Below are positions 1 through 11,360 of a stretch of 64,000 nucleotides of DNA, one piece after another. A model generated the notes under the pieces. That model made no database searches. It was not told the origin of the DNA and was given only the letters and a program-made list of their open reading frames with translations. This stretch comes from Metopolophium dirhodum. Taxonomy: Eukaryota > Arthropoda > Insecta > Hemiptera > Aphididae. A program made the position numbers and the translations under genes. The DNA lies in contig NC_083560.1 in NCBI RefSeq assembly GCF_019925205.1, positions 54,854,270-54,918,269 on the forward strand. Reading direction: 5' to 3'. How positions within the stretch are numbered: the first letter of the stretch is position 1; every line of letters starts with the position of its first letter.

Positions 1-3000
1 TTACGCTGAAAGCAAATATGCGAAAAACATTTTGAAGAACAATTCAAATAAATAGCGCTGTCGCCAACAGAGGAATATTAATCTTATTGAACAGCTATGT
101 TGTTCTACTGTAACCAGTCAATATTATAATATAAGCTTTTAGTTAGGTTTAATAATTCTAAAACATATTGTGATATTCGTTGACTAATAACGCACTCAAG
201 AAAATAGAAATATCATTATATAAGCGTTAAAAATGAGTAACGTAGTTCATTATATTATACTTAAAATAATATTATTTTCTTAACAGCAAAGTTTCGTGCA
301 AATGGGCATTACTTTGTTTTTCAACAAGTAACAAAGCTAAATTAAAAATGCTATTTAGTAAGTTTGAAAAAGAAATAGGTAGGTACCTACATTTATCGGA
401 TAAGTGAAATATAAGTATTTATACCTTAGCTTAGATAACTTGACACAAAATTAACGTCTGGCGTATAAAAAGTAACTCATAAAATGTACAGGTAGGTAGT
501 TTATAAGAAACACGAGTTTCTACTTATTTTAATTTGTATTTTGTTAATGCACAGCCTAAATAGTAAATAGTTGGCCTCGAGGAATTAAATTGTTGTTGAA
601 GATAATATTATATAATATAATAAAACAATAAAAATACTGAACTTATTATTTAAATAATTATTTGTTTTTGTTATTTATATTTAAATCGTTACTTTAACAC
701 AAGTCACGTAGTTTGCACATGTTTTAAAATTATTATCGAATGTATTTTATTCAAGCTACCTATTTGTTTTGAATCATTATAGACTCTTAATACTGATGAT
801 CGGTTTGTCTTTAGGGCAATGTAAAATCCATTTAGGTACTATACTTAAATTATTTATTTACATAATTATTTGTGAGAGAAAGCGATTTATTTGGAATTTA
901 ATTAGGTACTGGTAAATGTAGGTATACCTACATCTGTTATAATATGTACTTTTCATATTGCGTATAACATCGTATTTTTACTAATTCAGCCAATTCAGGT
1001 AAAGAATATAGATTACTTCTAAAAGTATGTGTTATTATGAGTCATCGTCATACATTAAAATAAAATTCTGTACAGGTAATTAAAAAAAAGTCATATACAT
1101 TAATGGTTTTTATCATTTCGATAAATATGCGATCTATAATATCTACACACATAATTATAAGTTGTATTAAAATTTATAGGTAACTAATAAGTAGGTTTAA
1201 GTGATAAATTAATTAATTAAAAGATTCATAGGCGAGTGGTGAAAAACCATCGTTTGACGGAACTCCCAAAGTTGATTGATACAATAAATTTAAAATGTCC
1301 ATATAAAATCAATTTTAATAAGTATTAATGGGTTACAGTGTTTTGAATCCATTTTTGTCATTTATTATGCATGACTGGTTTGATTTAGTTATGGAAACTG
1401 GAGTCTGCATTAACATGTAAGCTTCACATTTTAAGAAATACAAATCATAATATAATATTATATATTAATATTTAGTTTAAATTCTGTTTAATCGGAACCA
1501 TTTTCTAAATGTATATTCAAGTCTTGAACAAATGAACGTTAGTTTATAAGTTTATGGCTTTTATAGATATTTGATCGGTACTGAAACCAACTCATCATAA
1601 TTCATATTTTAATGGCTATTTCAGAATATTAAAATTGTGTGAAAAACATTTAGTCCTTAACACATTTATCTTGAAATGTGTTAAAAATTATGCCAAAAAT
1701 ATTAAATTTCTAATAGATTGATAGTTGTTCATAATAAATGCTTTTAATAACACAAATAATCTTCAGTTTTCAGTGAATTTGATGTCATATAAATTTAGTT
1801 GAAAGTTTAAGGTTACAGGTAGTACTGCGTGTGTTTGCTTTTGCCAAGACTATTTAATTAAAAGTCAACAAAAAACTCAAACAATGAAACGAAGAGATAT
1901 TTATCGTTCTTTTTAGTCGGTAATAATTAAAAAATAACTCAATATTTTATATAGAGTATAGACAATAGTTCGCAGTGAGTAAAAAAATATATAACACTGT
2001 ATTATAATGAACACCAATAACTGATTCCTCTGTGGTGTGTTACTCAGACTGTTATAACATATAAGATGTTGTACGAATTCATTTTATTTCCTCTGATCAT
2101 TTTAGAGTTCAATAGTATTGTAGAATGTGTATTATACGCCTTAAATGATTACGTGTAATACTTTAAGCTAACGGTTTCGATCGAGCGGTACTATAATATT
2201 TTACTTTTTATTTGATTTTCGAAAAATTTACTAGGTAATAATGTTTTATTTATGCGTTCTCCGTTTGTATCGTTAGGAAAAGAGAAAAGAGATTCCTATA
2301 AATTGCACAGAGGAAAAATTGTTCTATAGATAACACCATTATGCCATTAAGAAGTTCTTCCCCGGTATATACCGTGTTACAGTCGAACCGTACGAATGAC
2401 ATTTACTTATTGTGCTACACATACACTGTGTCCGTATGGTTTTTGTTAAATATATTTCAACAATTCGATATTTGTTGAAAAACATTATTTAAATTGTATA
2501 GTTTTACATACCTGTCATATAAGTAAATTATTGTAAAATATTAACTTTAGTCCCACCAACCAAGTAAAAACATATTTTTCATATTTAAATTTCACATTTT
2601 TTACTTTTATAGTCATTGATTTATAATTAGGTAATACCTAAATGGTTTTTCATTCAGAAATAGGTAATACTTAATACTTACCTTAATTTTTGAATTTTAG
2701 ATTGTGTAGAACTCGATCAACAACAGTAGGTATAATAATTATAATAATACTATAATATGAATACCTAGCACCTACTAAATCGCTTATATAGGTAGTTAAG
2801 TAATTATAGTTAGGTGTACCCATGTTTAAGACAAATTTGAACACGTCCTATCGATTGTTGATAAGTATTTAATAATTTTAGCTAACCAACTAAAAGTTTT
2901 TAATTTGGTAATGAACAATTTATTTAATTATAATACACCTAGGTTGTACTATTTTTGTTTTTAAAGGTATGTATTCTATAGGTACTGTTTACAATATTTT

Positions 3001-5479
3001 CCAGTTTTCCATACTAAGTCTGACTAAATAGATAGCTAAAATGATAGTTTGTTTAGTGTGTATAATATGGTATACGGTAGGGATTAACATGCGTCAAACA
3101 GTGTTAAAACTATAAACTAAAAACTTTAGATTGATCAAGCAAAATATAAGTTTACTATGTCAGTATATTATATATAACTTATACAGTTTATTATTATTTT
3201 GACGAAATTTGAGAAGGTAATGATTAAAAACAAAAACAAATATACAGCCCTGAAGCGATATTGGGGCGGTTAAATATAAACAGAAATAAAAAACACTGAG
3301 AATACATGCGTATTATAAACGTTTTAAGCTTAATCCACCTAGTTTATGGCATAGATGATAAAAAAACCTTTTACGGTAACATGATCTTCTGAGACGTTAT
3401 TGTTTTGGGCAGAACCCGTATATTATAACAGCTATTCCAAAATATATAAATACCTATATAAAAATATACGGTCCGAGGATTCACTACAAAATAATAATAG
3501 GTATAATGTGACTAGCTTAGCTATTTTTTTCCCTACAGTTACGGTAGTATTTGTTATTATAGTCCATGTATATCGAAAATCAGAACTTTTCAGGTAGGTA
3601 CCTATTTTTACGACGTTGAGACCCAAAAATACTATCCAAAATCCATCTTTGATTCCATACACCTTTGTCTTACATAAATTATGAATATTATATTTCAAGT
3701 AGACCAAATGAGCCGTCCAGCCGTATTATATTGAAATTTTTTTTCCAATTGTTTTTCTTTATAGGTATAATAATATATTGATGTTCAACAAGTTGCATGA
3801 AAAAATACTTGTTTTTATTTGGAAATAGGTACATTGTTTTAAATATTTAATTCATATTCGTTAAATACGCTAAAATAATAATGAAAAGAAGTAAATAATA
3901 ATCATGGTATAACTAATATTCTTGACGGTTCTGTCACTGGACAGCCTCCTCCCCATAAATATATTATCGTGTAAATATTCTCCATCGTATTTATTCTATT
4001 TGATTATTGTACATAATATTTTGATAGAGATTGAAAATTTTTTTTTTTTTAAAAAAATCCAATATTATAGTACAAAACTTTTAAACTCCGTTCTGAATCG
4101 TTTTTTGTATGATTTGCATTTACAATAGTTGACATTTTTTTACCTTGTTAAATCCATTGAAAAATATCTTCATGTTGCTGAACGATTTTAGACCATTTTG
4201 TAGCACGATTTTTTAGACAACTCATGGTTATATAAAAAAAAAAAACCAACTCGAATGGATAAATCATGTGCAGAAGAGAAACAGATTCGTATATGCAACG
4301 ACTTTGGGGACAACGTAAGTTTGAAGAAAAATAAATAGATAGAAAAATAAATAAATAAATAAGCATAATTTAATAATAATATCAGGTTAGTTGTCACTGC
4401 AAGTGGTACAGTGATCGATCAAAACGTTTTGTCTAAAACAAGATTATGGCCAGTTTCACCCTTGTATTTTGGATTTCTAGTCAGTTGTTTCATCCAGGAA
4501 CATGCTAAAAGTATTTTCGGTCCCATTTGGCTATCAAAGTTATAATTCTTGAAAAATAAATATCATAATATAATATTATTCTTTAATTAAACATTAAATT
4601 TGTTGTCTGAGAAATTAAAAGTATAAAATGGTAAACACTAAACGAGCCCAATTACAAATTCTAACATTTGGTTCAACAAGTAACAGCCCTACACATTCAT
4701 AGATTACAGACTACTTGAAAAAAAAATACATAAATCAAAATTTAGTTTACTTAGCCGGAAAGAAATGTATATTATATCATTTGGCGTATATAGGTAGGAG
4801 ATCTGACATGAACTAGACAAATTAATGTGTTTTAAGTTCCAGCCATGTGAGCTAAATTTTGATTAATGTTCCGTACATACCTACATTTTTTTGTACTTAC
4901 CCTGTGAATACTGGATGAGTACTTGCTTGAAAATTAAGTTTCAATCAGATTTTATAGTTTAATGCCACATACATAATACACCAGTCATTATTAGATACTG
5001 ATAATACATAACTGGTACATTATTTACATAAAAAAGCATGCTATTTCTACCTGATATCGATTCATATGTTATATATATGTGTTAGAAAGTGCACTGTTTA
5101 TATTAAATTAAAAAAAGTTTCGATCTCCATTTATGAGGGATAATGGTAGTTTCTGGTATTGCGAATTGGATCTAGTATTTATTCTTCAATAAAAACTCTT
5201 CCTCATAGTTTTCAAAATAAAAAATCCTCGAATAAAAAACAAACAGTAAATATTTTAGTCTCATCAGTTTTTGATAAATGCAATTTTGTTTTTTAGTTAT
5301 TATTCAAAAATAAATAACCCTGAGATACGGTTTTACTATTTACCGCCTCAATGCGGCAGATAGTGGAACAGCGTGGTATCATCACTCCGCATAGTACAGT
5401 TAATTTTAATTTTAACAATCAAGATATAAAAATGTAGTACATGATTCCACATAAATTCTTATTGCTTGAATTAAAAACA
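1..5479. other. AT-rich intergenic DNA, no supported gene
   Basis: Both strands are strongly AT-rich. The only open frames are short (under 100 codons), low in complexity and without a recognisable domain. Short palindromic strings such as gtaggtacctac recur. A T/A homopolymer stretch lies near 4040-4065 and an A run near 4235. I see no exon with convincing splice sites and no RNA gene. Confidence 0.6.
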
Positions 5480-5488
5480 GTCCAACAT

Positions 5489-6234
5489 GGGTCTAGGCCA
5501 AAATAGCGAAACAATTAACCGCGAATGTAAAAATGGCGAATCGATAATAGCGTAAATAAAAACAGCGAATTTTGAAATAAGCGATAATGCTTAATAACGA
5601 AACTTAAAATTATATATCATTTTAAATATCTCGCAGGGAAATAATTTTAGGACAAAACCCTATGCAGGTAGGTCACAATAATATCGTTATACCTACTGAT
5701 ATCGTCAATATGCTATCTTAATTATTATTTAACTTATACATATACTAATGAGAATAAGAACTTCATAAAAGGTATAGCATATAATTTGTCACTGAATGTC
5801 TAAATATAATTATATTTAAATTGAATATAATTATTTTATTTAAAATTATTATTATTGCTACTATAAATACTTATTATTAGAACTTAACGATATTATAATT
5901 ATAATGAATGTATTCAAAAAATATATAAGAGACAAATAAACACTAAATATAATGATTTTTCATTTATATTCCATGATCACTCCATATTTTATTGTATGCT
6001 TTACTTTTTTAAATTTATTAATCTCATTTATAAGCTATTTTTATCCATTTTTTATTGTAACAAATATGTTTGATTTTTACACTGTGTCATATAAGCAACC
6101 CGACAGACAGATGTTTCTCTTTTCACTATTATGTATTTTCGCTCTTTTTTACAATTCGCTATTTTTATTTACGCTATTATTAATTCGCGATTTTTTCATT
6201 CGCGGTAATTGTTTCGCTATTTTGGCCGGATACC
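5489..6234. mobile_element. Mutator-like non-autonomous DNA transposon (MITE) with long terminal inverted repeats
   Basis: The left end reads gggtctaggccaaaatagcg and the reverse complement of the right end reads ggtatccggccaaaatagcg. The inverted match continues inward for roughly 100-115 bases as AT-rich sequence rich in 'agcgaa' motifs. The element is flanked on both sides by the same 9-mer, gtccaacat (5480-5488 and 6235-6243), which reads as a target-site duplication. A 9-bp duplication with long inverted repeats is typical of Mutator-like (MULE) elements. The 746-bp interior has no transposase. An open frame at 5952-6251 is hydrophobic, low in complexity, runs into the right terminal repeat, and is probably not a gene. 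Confidence 0.8.
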
Positions 6235-6243
6235 GTCCAACAT

Positions 6244-7336
6244 ACCTATAACAACATTTATTTTTTACGAGCGTTTGATGACATTGAATATTCCAACGTA
6301 AAATAACGATTTTTGTTATTTTGTCATAAGTCAAAAGGTTTCAATCAAAAAAAATGGAAACATTCATTCCCCATTACTTAACTTGAAATTTGAAATTTTA
6401 TAAATTATTTACATTTTATATTTTTATAAATGTTGATTAAAATGTATTCTCGGTCAAAAAGGTTGATAATATATTATAAGTATAATATAATAGGTTTCAC
6501 ATAAAATGTACTTTTAACAACTATTATTATTCAAACGAAAGAAATGTGTGCTACAACTTTTATCCCCAAAAAATACGAAAAATAAACGTTTCCTACGTTA
6601 CAAAGAGAGCCGTTTAATTTTGTTTGTTGCAGTTGAGTGTTACATTTGCCATCTAGGTAAATTCTATCAATTAATTAAAATTATTATCGGCATATTCAAT
6701 TTCTATAATGTTTCATCATTTATTTCTAGGAATCTTCCACCCTTGTCAATTTCAGCTTTAAGGTTCTCGAATAAAATCATTGTTTAGTCGGATATATAGT
6801 GTGGCGCTTAAGACATCGAATCTTGGGGTAAAACTGTGAAAGTAATCCAAACGACCGAACTTCAGTTGAAAAATTATGATAGGTAATCTACGATATGTCG
6901 ATATAATATGGTGCGTGACTATAATATTATGTTAAATATACTTATAAAATATGGAAACATTCGAAGCCGTTACTAAATGTAAACGATTCGTGTTACCAAG
7001 AGTTTTAAATATTATATTATAGGTACAGTGCTAACCTAGGTACATAATATTTATTATATTGGTATTTCTATTTACTATTGTAAGTTAATTTTGTCATTTT
7101 ATACCACACTGTATAGTATTGATTTGAGACTCAAGTGACCCCAAAACACGTAATGTGTATAACAATTCGAATTAGGGTCGGAGAAACGACCCACCCCTTC
7201 ATCCTTTAACGCTTCAAAAATAAAAATATATTTCATGACATTTTTTTAAAGCCTGCGTGTTTCAACTACAGATAAACTGCAATAATAATAATCGGCGCGT
7301 TATACTTTGGCGATTACTATATACAGTTTGACGGAC
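6244..7336. other. Intergenic DNA upstream of the OMA1-like gene
   Basis: AT-rich, with no domain-bearing frame. It should contain the promoter and perhaps a 5' exon of the downstream protease gene. A possible splice acceptor (tatacag, AG at 7325-7326) lies just before the first ATG of that gene, and the frame is open back to 7292. No TATA box or upstream targeting-peptide exon could be assigned. Confidence 0.4.
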
Positions 7337-8308
7337 ATGTGCAAATCATGCTCGTCGTTGGACTACATGGCTACAGCGGCCGTCATGCAGTTGGCGGCCA
7401 TTTTTGGTATGGTCGTTGGCATGACGGCCCGGTTCTGGTGGACGCAGCAGACGGCCGAGACCAGACAACTGTACTCGGCCGTGGTCTGGGAGAACCGCCT
7501 GTACGTCGGGCTGGCGGTGGCTTGCTGTCTGGGCATATTTGGGGCGTTCCTGTGGCACCACACGGAACTGGAGCCGTGGACAGGCAGTCGGCGGTTGTTC
7601 CTGTTCAATGGCCAGATGCTGATGAGACAGGCAGAGCGTGAGGCACAGGAATTGCTGGAGTTGACGCGCTCGAGCCAGCTGGACACCGCGCACCCCGTTT
7701 ACATGCGCGTGGCCGACGTGACATCCCGGCTGTTGGCCGCCAACTCCGGGGTGGACGCGATCCGTGACCGCCAGTGGACCGTGGTGGTGGTGGACGGCCC
7801 GACCGTCAACGCCATCGTCGAGCCCAATGGGTTGGTGCTGGTGTACGTCGGGCTGACGTCCATGGCCAACGACGATCAGCTGGCGATACTCATCGGCCAT
7901 GAGTTGGCGCACTGCTTGCTCAGGCACGCCAACCAGCTCAGCAGCATCAGGTTCGTGATCGCCGCACTGTGCCTGGTTCCCGTGATCCCGGTAATCTGGG
8001 CCCTGCTGCCGTTCGGTTGGAACATATTGGCACACCTGTATTGGTTAGCCTTCTTAATGTTGTGCGTAGTATTGCCGTGCGTCCGGTCATGCGAGATTGA
8101 GGCCGATCGGGTCGGAATGGAGCTGGCCGCCAAAGCGTGCGTGGACGTCAAGCAGGGCTACCGGTTCTGGGACGCCATGGCTGTGATAGACAGCCGACCT
8201 AAACTGTTATGGCTGCTGTCCATGCACCCGACCAACGAAAGTCGGTCCCGACACTTGTTCAGCTTGATACCCGTGGCCATGGAGATCCAGAGACAGGCTG
8301 GCTGTTAG
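7337..8308 (+). CDS. OMA1: OMA1-like mitochondrial metalloendopeptidase (peptidase family M48)
   Basis: Predicted 323-residue zinc metallopeptidase. OMA1 enzymes sit in the mitochondrial inner membrane and, under stress, cleave the fusion GTPase OPA1 and DELE1. What is seen: a hydrophobic N-terminal stretch, a second one near residues 55-73, the zinc motif HELAH at residues 188-192 inside 'IGHELAH', two adjacent hydrophobic stretches near residues 206-250, and the third-ligand motif EIEAD (Glu253, Asp257) followed by an 'AAKACVDV' block. The C-terminal 'LIPVAMEIQRQ' also fits OMA1. The match is collinear with the catalytic part of animal OMA1, but the long N-terminal mitochondrial presequence is missing. 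I chose the first ATG (7337). The frame is open back to 7292 and a candidate acceptor at 7325-7326 could join an unseen upstream exon that supplies it. The coding part is uninterrupted and far more GC-rich than its surroundings. It could be a complete gene, the main exon of one, or an intact retrocopy. Confidence 0.85.
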   Translation: MCKSCSSLDYMATAAVMQLAAIFGMVVGMTARFWWTQQTAETRQLYSAVVWENRLYVGLAVACCLGIFGAFLWHHTELEPWTGSRRLFLFNGQMLMRQAEREAQELLELTRSSQLDTAHPVYMRVADVTSRLLAANSGVDAIRDRQWTVVVVDGPTVNAIVEPNGLVLVYVGLTSMANDDQLAILIGHELAHCLLRHANQLSSIRFVIAALCLVPVIPVIWALLPFGWNILAHLYWLAFLMLCVVLPCVRSCEIEADRVGMELAAKACVDVKQGYRFWDAMAVIDSRPKLLWLLSMHPTNESRSRHLFSLIPVAMEIQRQAGC

Positions 8309-8543
8309 GGCCCAACGGACTTTCCCACCCCCTACGACCAAAATGTTCCGGAGCGCCTACTCAACGGTCAGTAATGATGTGTTTGCGAATTTTGATTTTT
8401 AGTTATTTTATTTTTATAAATATACGCCAAACGGCTTTTTACATAGGTATAAACAAAAATAACAATGTATACATAATCGGTTATAACAAAAAGATATGCA
8501 TGGGTTAGGTAATAATTAAGATTGACAAAAAAAACGTGTTTGA

Positions 8544-9560
8544 TTAAGGCCAAAGATCAATATTATTATTGTTTAACGAGCACATGGCTCTGACTAAGGG
8601 GTCGTTCATTGAAAAGTTAGACCTTAATGTGGGGAGGAGAAATAGCTCATGTGATCTGGTCTGAACACTTGGTACATGTAAATTAATGCGCTCTAGGAGT
8701 CTGGATGAATCCACCTTACCATGAAGCAAGTTGAACAAAAATAGTTGGTCAGCTCTTTCTCGTCTATTTTCAAGCGAACAGAGTTTTAATTTTCTCATGA
8801 CTGGCGTGTAATCGTGCTGGGAGTAATCAATTTTTAGTAAAAAACCAGCAAGGCCAAGGAAGCGAGATTGAACTCTTTCGACAAGTTTGATCTCGACCTG
8901 AAGGTATGGATTCCAAACTATCGATCCATAATCCAAGATTAATCTAACAAGGGAACATTATAGAGTGACTAAGCAAGGTGCTGAGTTGAATTCAGTGGAA
9001 TGTCGACGAATAAACCCTAAAATCTTTAAAGCCTTACAGGAAATATAATCTATATGAGATCTAAAGGATAAAGTCGGCGTGTATATAAATCCAAGATCTT
9101 TAATCTCTTGAACTCGTTTTAGAGGTATCTCGTTTGTTGTATAATTGTAATCGATAAATGTTTTAGATCTATAGAAGGACATGACTTTACATTCGTCTTT
9201 GTTAAGAGTCAGGCCAACTGTTTTACACCAGATTATAAAACCATCTAATGATGCCTGAAGGACATAGCAATCATTTGTTGAATATATCCTAGCAAAGAGC
9301 TTAGCATCATCAGCGAAATGTAAAACACGACAAGGGAAAGAATTAAGAAAAACTGTATTAATAAAAATGTTAAATAATAAGGGGGATAAATGCCCATCTT
9401 GGGGGACCCCGGATGTTACTCTGAACCTTTTGGATGTAATACAAAATAAATTGACAAATTGCCATCTATCGGTTAAGTACGAGTGGAACCAGGATAATAA
9501 AGGTTCTCCAATAGCTAATTTATCAAGACATGTTATAACTAGTATTATCATGTTATGCTC
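8544..9560 (-). mobile_element. 5'-truncated LINE fragment: reverse transcriptase core and C-terminal part
   Basis: Reading down the minus strand from about 9560, the frame carries jockey/I-type non-LTR reverse transcriptase motifs: 'PLLSWFHSYLTDR', 'SGVPQDGHLSPLLFNIFIN' and the catalytic 'FADDAKLF', then 'VGLTLNKDECKVM' and 'LGFIYTPTLSFRSHI'. The same frame continues after one stop (TAA at 8958-8960) into 'LDYGSIVWNPY' and a C-terminal region ending at 8544. The only lesion inside this part is that stop, which falls where relatives have Tyr in the 'xLYCSLVRxxLxYG' block. Upstream of about 9560 the frame closes and homology ends, so endonuclease and ORF1 are missing. The broken edge abuts a short piece (9592-9640) matching one end of the dispersed repeat found elsewhere here. 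Confidence 0.85.
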
Positions 9561-11360
9561 ACAATATTATTCGGATAATATATGTTATGATAAGATTATT
9601 AGTGGAGCGATGAATGTATTGATTTTACAATGATGTTTATGTTTTTTTTTTATCATAAAATATGTTTTTGGGCTGGACACAAGTTTATTGTTTTTGACCG
9701 ATTTTCCGTAAAATCTTTGTCGTCATGGTTACTTATTAATAAAAACATATTTATGATTCATAGAGTTTCCTTGAAGAGGAAAAATATCGAGGCTATGGTT
9801 TCTTTGTTTTAGAGACACTTTTCCTACTAGTAATACGCTCTAGTAATTAATTTTGATGGAGGTTTCGAGTAGTAAAATTGGATCTAGTCACTACTCTTGG
9901 AGGTAAAAATTGAAAACTTTCAGTACCTACTTGTTAAAATAACCATGAAAAACAAAAAAAAAATACGAAAATGTATTAAATTTTTAATATAATTATTAAA
10001 TAATTGTTAGGTAACCTTGGTTAGGTACAAAATGTTGGATCGTTTTCGATTAATTTTAATTTTATCTATAAATATCGATACAAAATTATTCATTCGGTAA
10101 AAAAGATTAAAAATTTAATACGAGGTAAAAGGTTTTATGACTCAAATATTTTAGTCAAAGGCTCACAACACATACGTTTTTAATATAGCTATTTAAAAAT
10201 ATTAAAGATTTAATTATAATATTTTAATAATATTTAAGATTTTTTTTATTCCTTGAGTGTCTTGATAGTGCATTTTTCAACCTTATAGGTTATCTCAATC
10301 ATACATTTTATTATTATTAATTTATACTTTATAAGGTTGTCATCGGTAATATTTATATTTATATTATGATTAGTAGAAATATTGGTTATTATTTTTTTCT
10401 GATTTTCGTTGGTTACAGATTACTATTGGTTACGTCATATAAAACAATATTTATAAATAAAAATAAAATGCTGTTCGTTGGTCATACCTTGTAAATGGCT
10501 GTACCGATTTGGCTAAAATATTATTATTATCATGTTTGTTATTTTCCGAATAATGTTTTTACGGAAAGAAAAATTGGAAAACTAGCTTAGAATTTTGTTG
10601 TATACTATCTATGTGTCGGTGACTTATTGTCATTATATATTAATTTATTGTCATGCAGGGAATATTTTGAAAAATACTAGCGTGGAACCGTATTATTTTT
10701 TTTTTTTTTTTGTTAGGTAGAGGTTGGGAAGTATACGAAAGAATACAGCGAGATGACAAACCCACAGATCGACGACACACGGGTATCCGGTTGTACCAAT
10801 ATATATACGTATATGCATGAGCGAGAATACTGCAGACTTTCGTAACAACGACCCAGCTCTTTCGTAATAATAATATAAATAAAATATTATACAACTCTCC
10901 ATAATAATATTATGTATAATAATGTAGGTACTGTGCATCATATCGGATTACTCTGATCACGTGATTTATTTTAATTTTTTTTTGTCTTATTCATCCGATG
11001 TAGTCGAGCCACGATTAGGCGTTATTTCTTCGGACGGTAGGGAGCTTGGTACAATTTTGATTTTACATGATATTAATAATAATAATATTAACAATTTAAT
11101 TTTAACACCAATTTATGTTGATAACCTATTTATAGCGATATTTGTTAAAATTATCTTAGACAAATAATTTGATCATTAATCCGAACACTCAGATTCGTAT
11201 ACACAATTAACCCTTGTATAATATATTATTATGTAGGCGATGATTCGTGTTTGAAAGTGATCAGTCAATAGTGTACATTACATTTATAATTCAAGAGTTA
11301 GAGAATACTAATTTATTAAGGTATTGGTGAAATTTTGAAATTTCTAGATAGTTTAAATAT
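9561..11360. other. Intergenic DNA with a short dispersed-repeat end
   Basis: Bases 9592-9640 resemble one terminus of the dispersed repeat at 52206 (gatgaatgtattgattttac, then a T run). The rest is AT-rich, with short frames around 10640-10960 and 10961-11167 that show no domain. I see no supported gene. Confidence 0.45.

Noticed and set aside
5952..6251. 99-codon hydrophobic frame that might be a membrane protein
   Set aside because: It lies wholly inside the MITE, ends in the terminal repeat, and is Phe/Leu/Ile-rich as expected from AT-rich DNA.
7346..8151. Long minus-strand and alternative frames across the OMA1-like gene (up to 229 codons)
   Set aside because: They are opposite-strand and off-frame shadows of the GC-rich protease frame, with His/Gln/Arg-rich composition and no domain.
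10456..10560. Phrase ggctgtaccgatttggctaa, reminiscent of a common insect repeat
   Set aside because: Only a short motif was recognised and no boundaries or second copy exist in the window, so it is not called.
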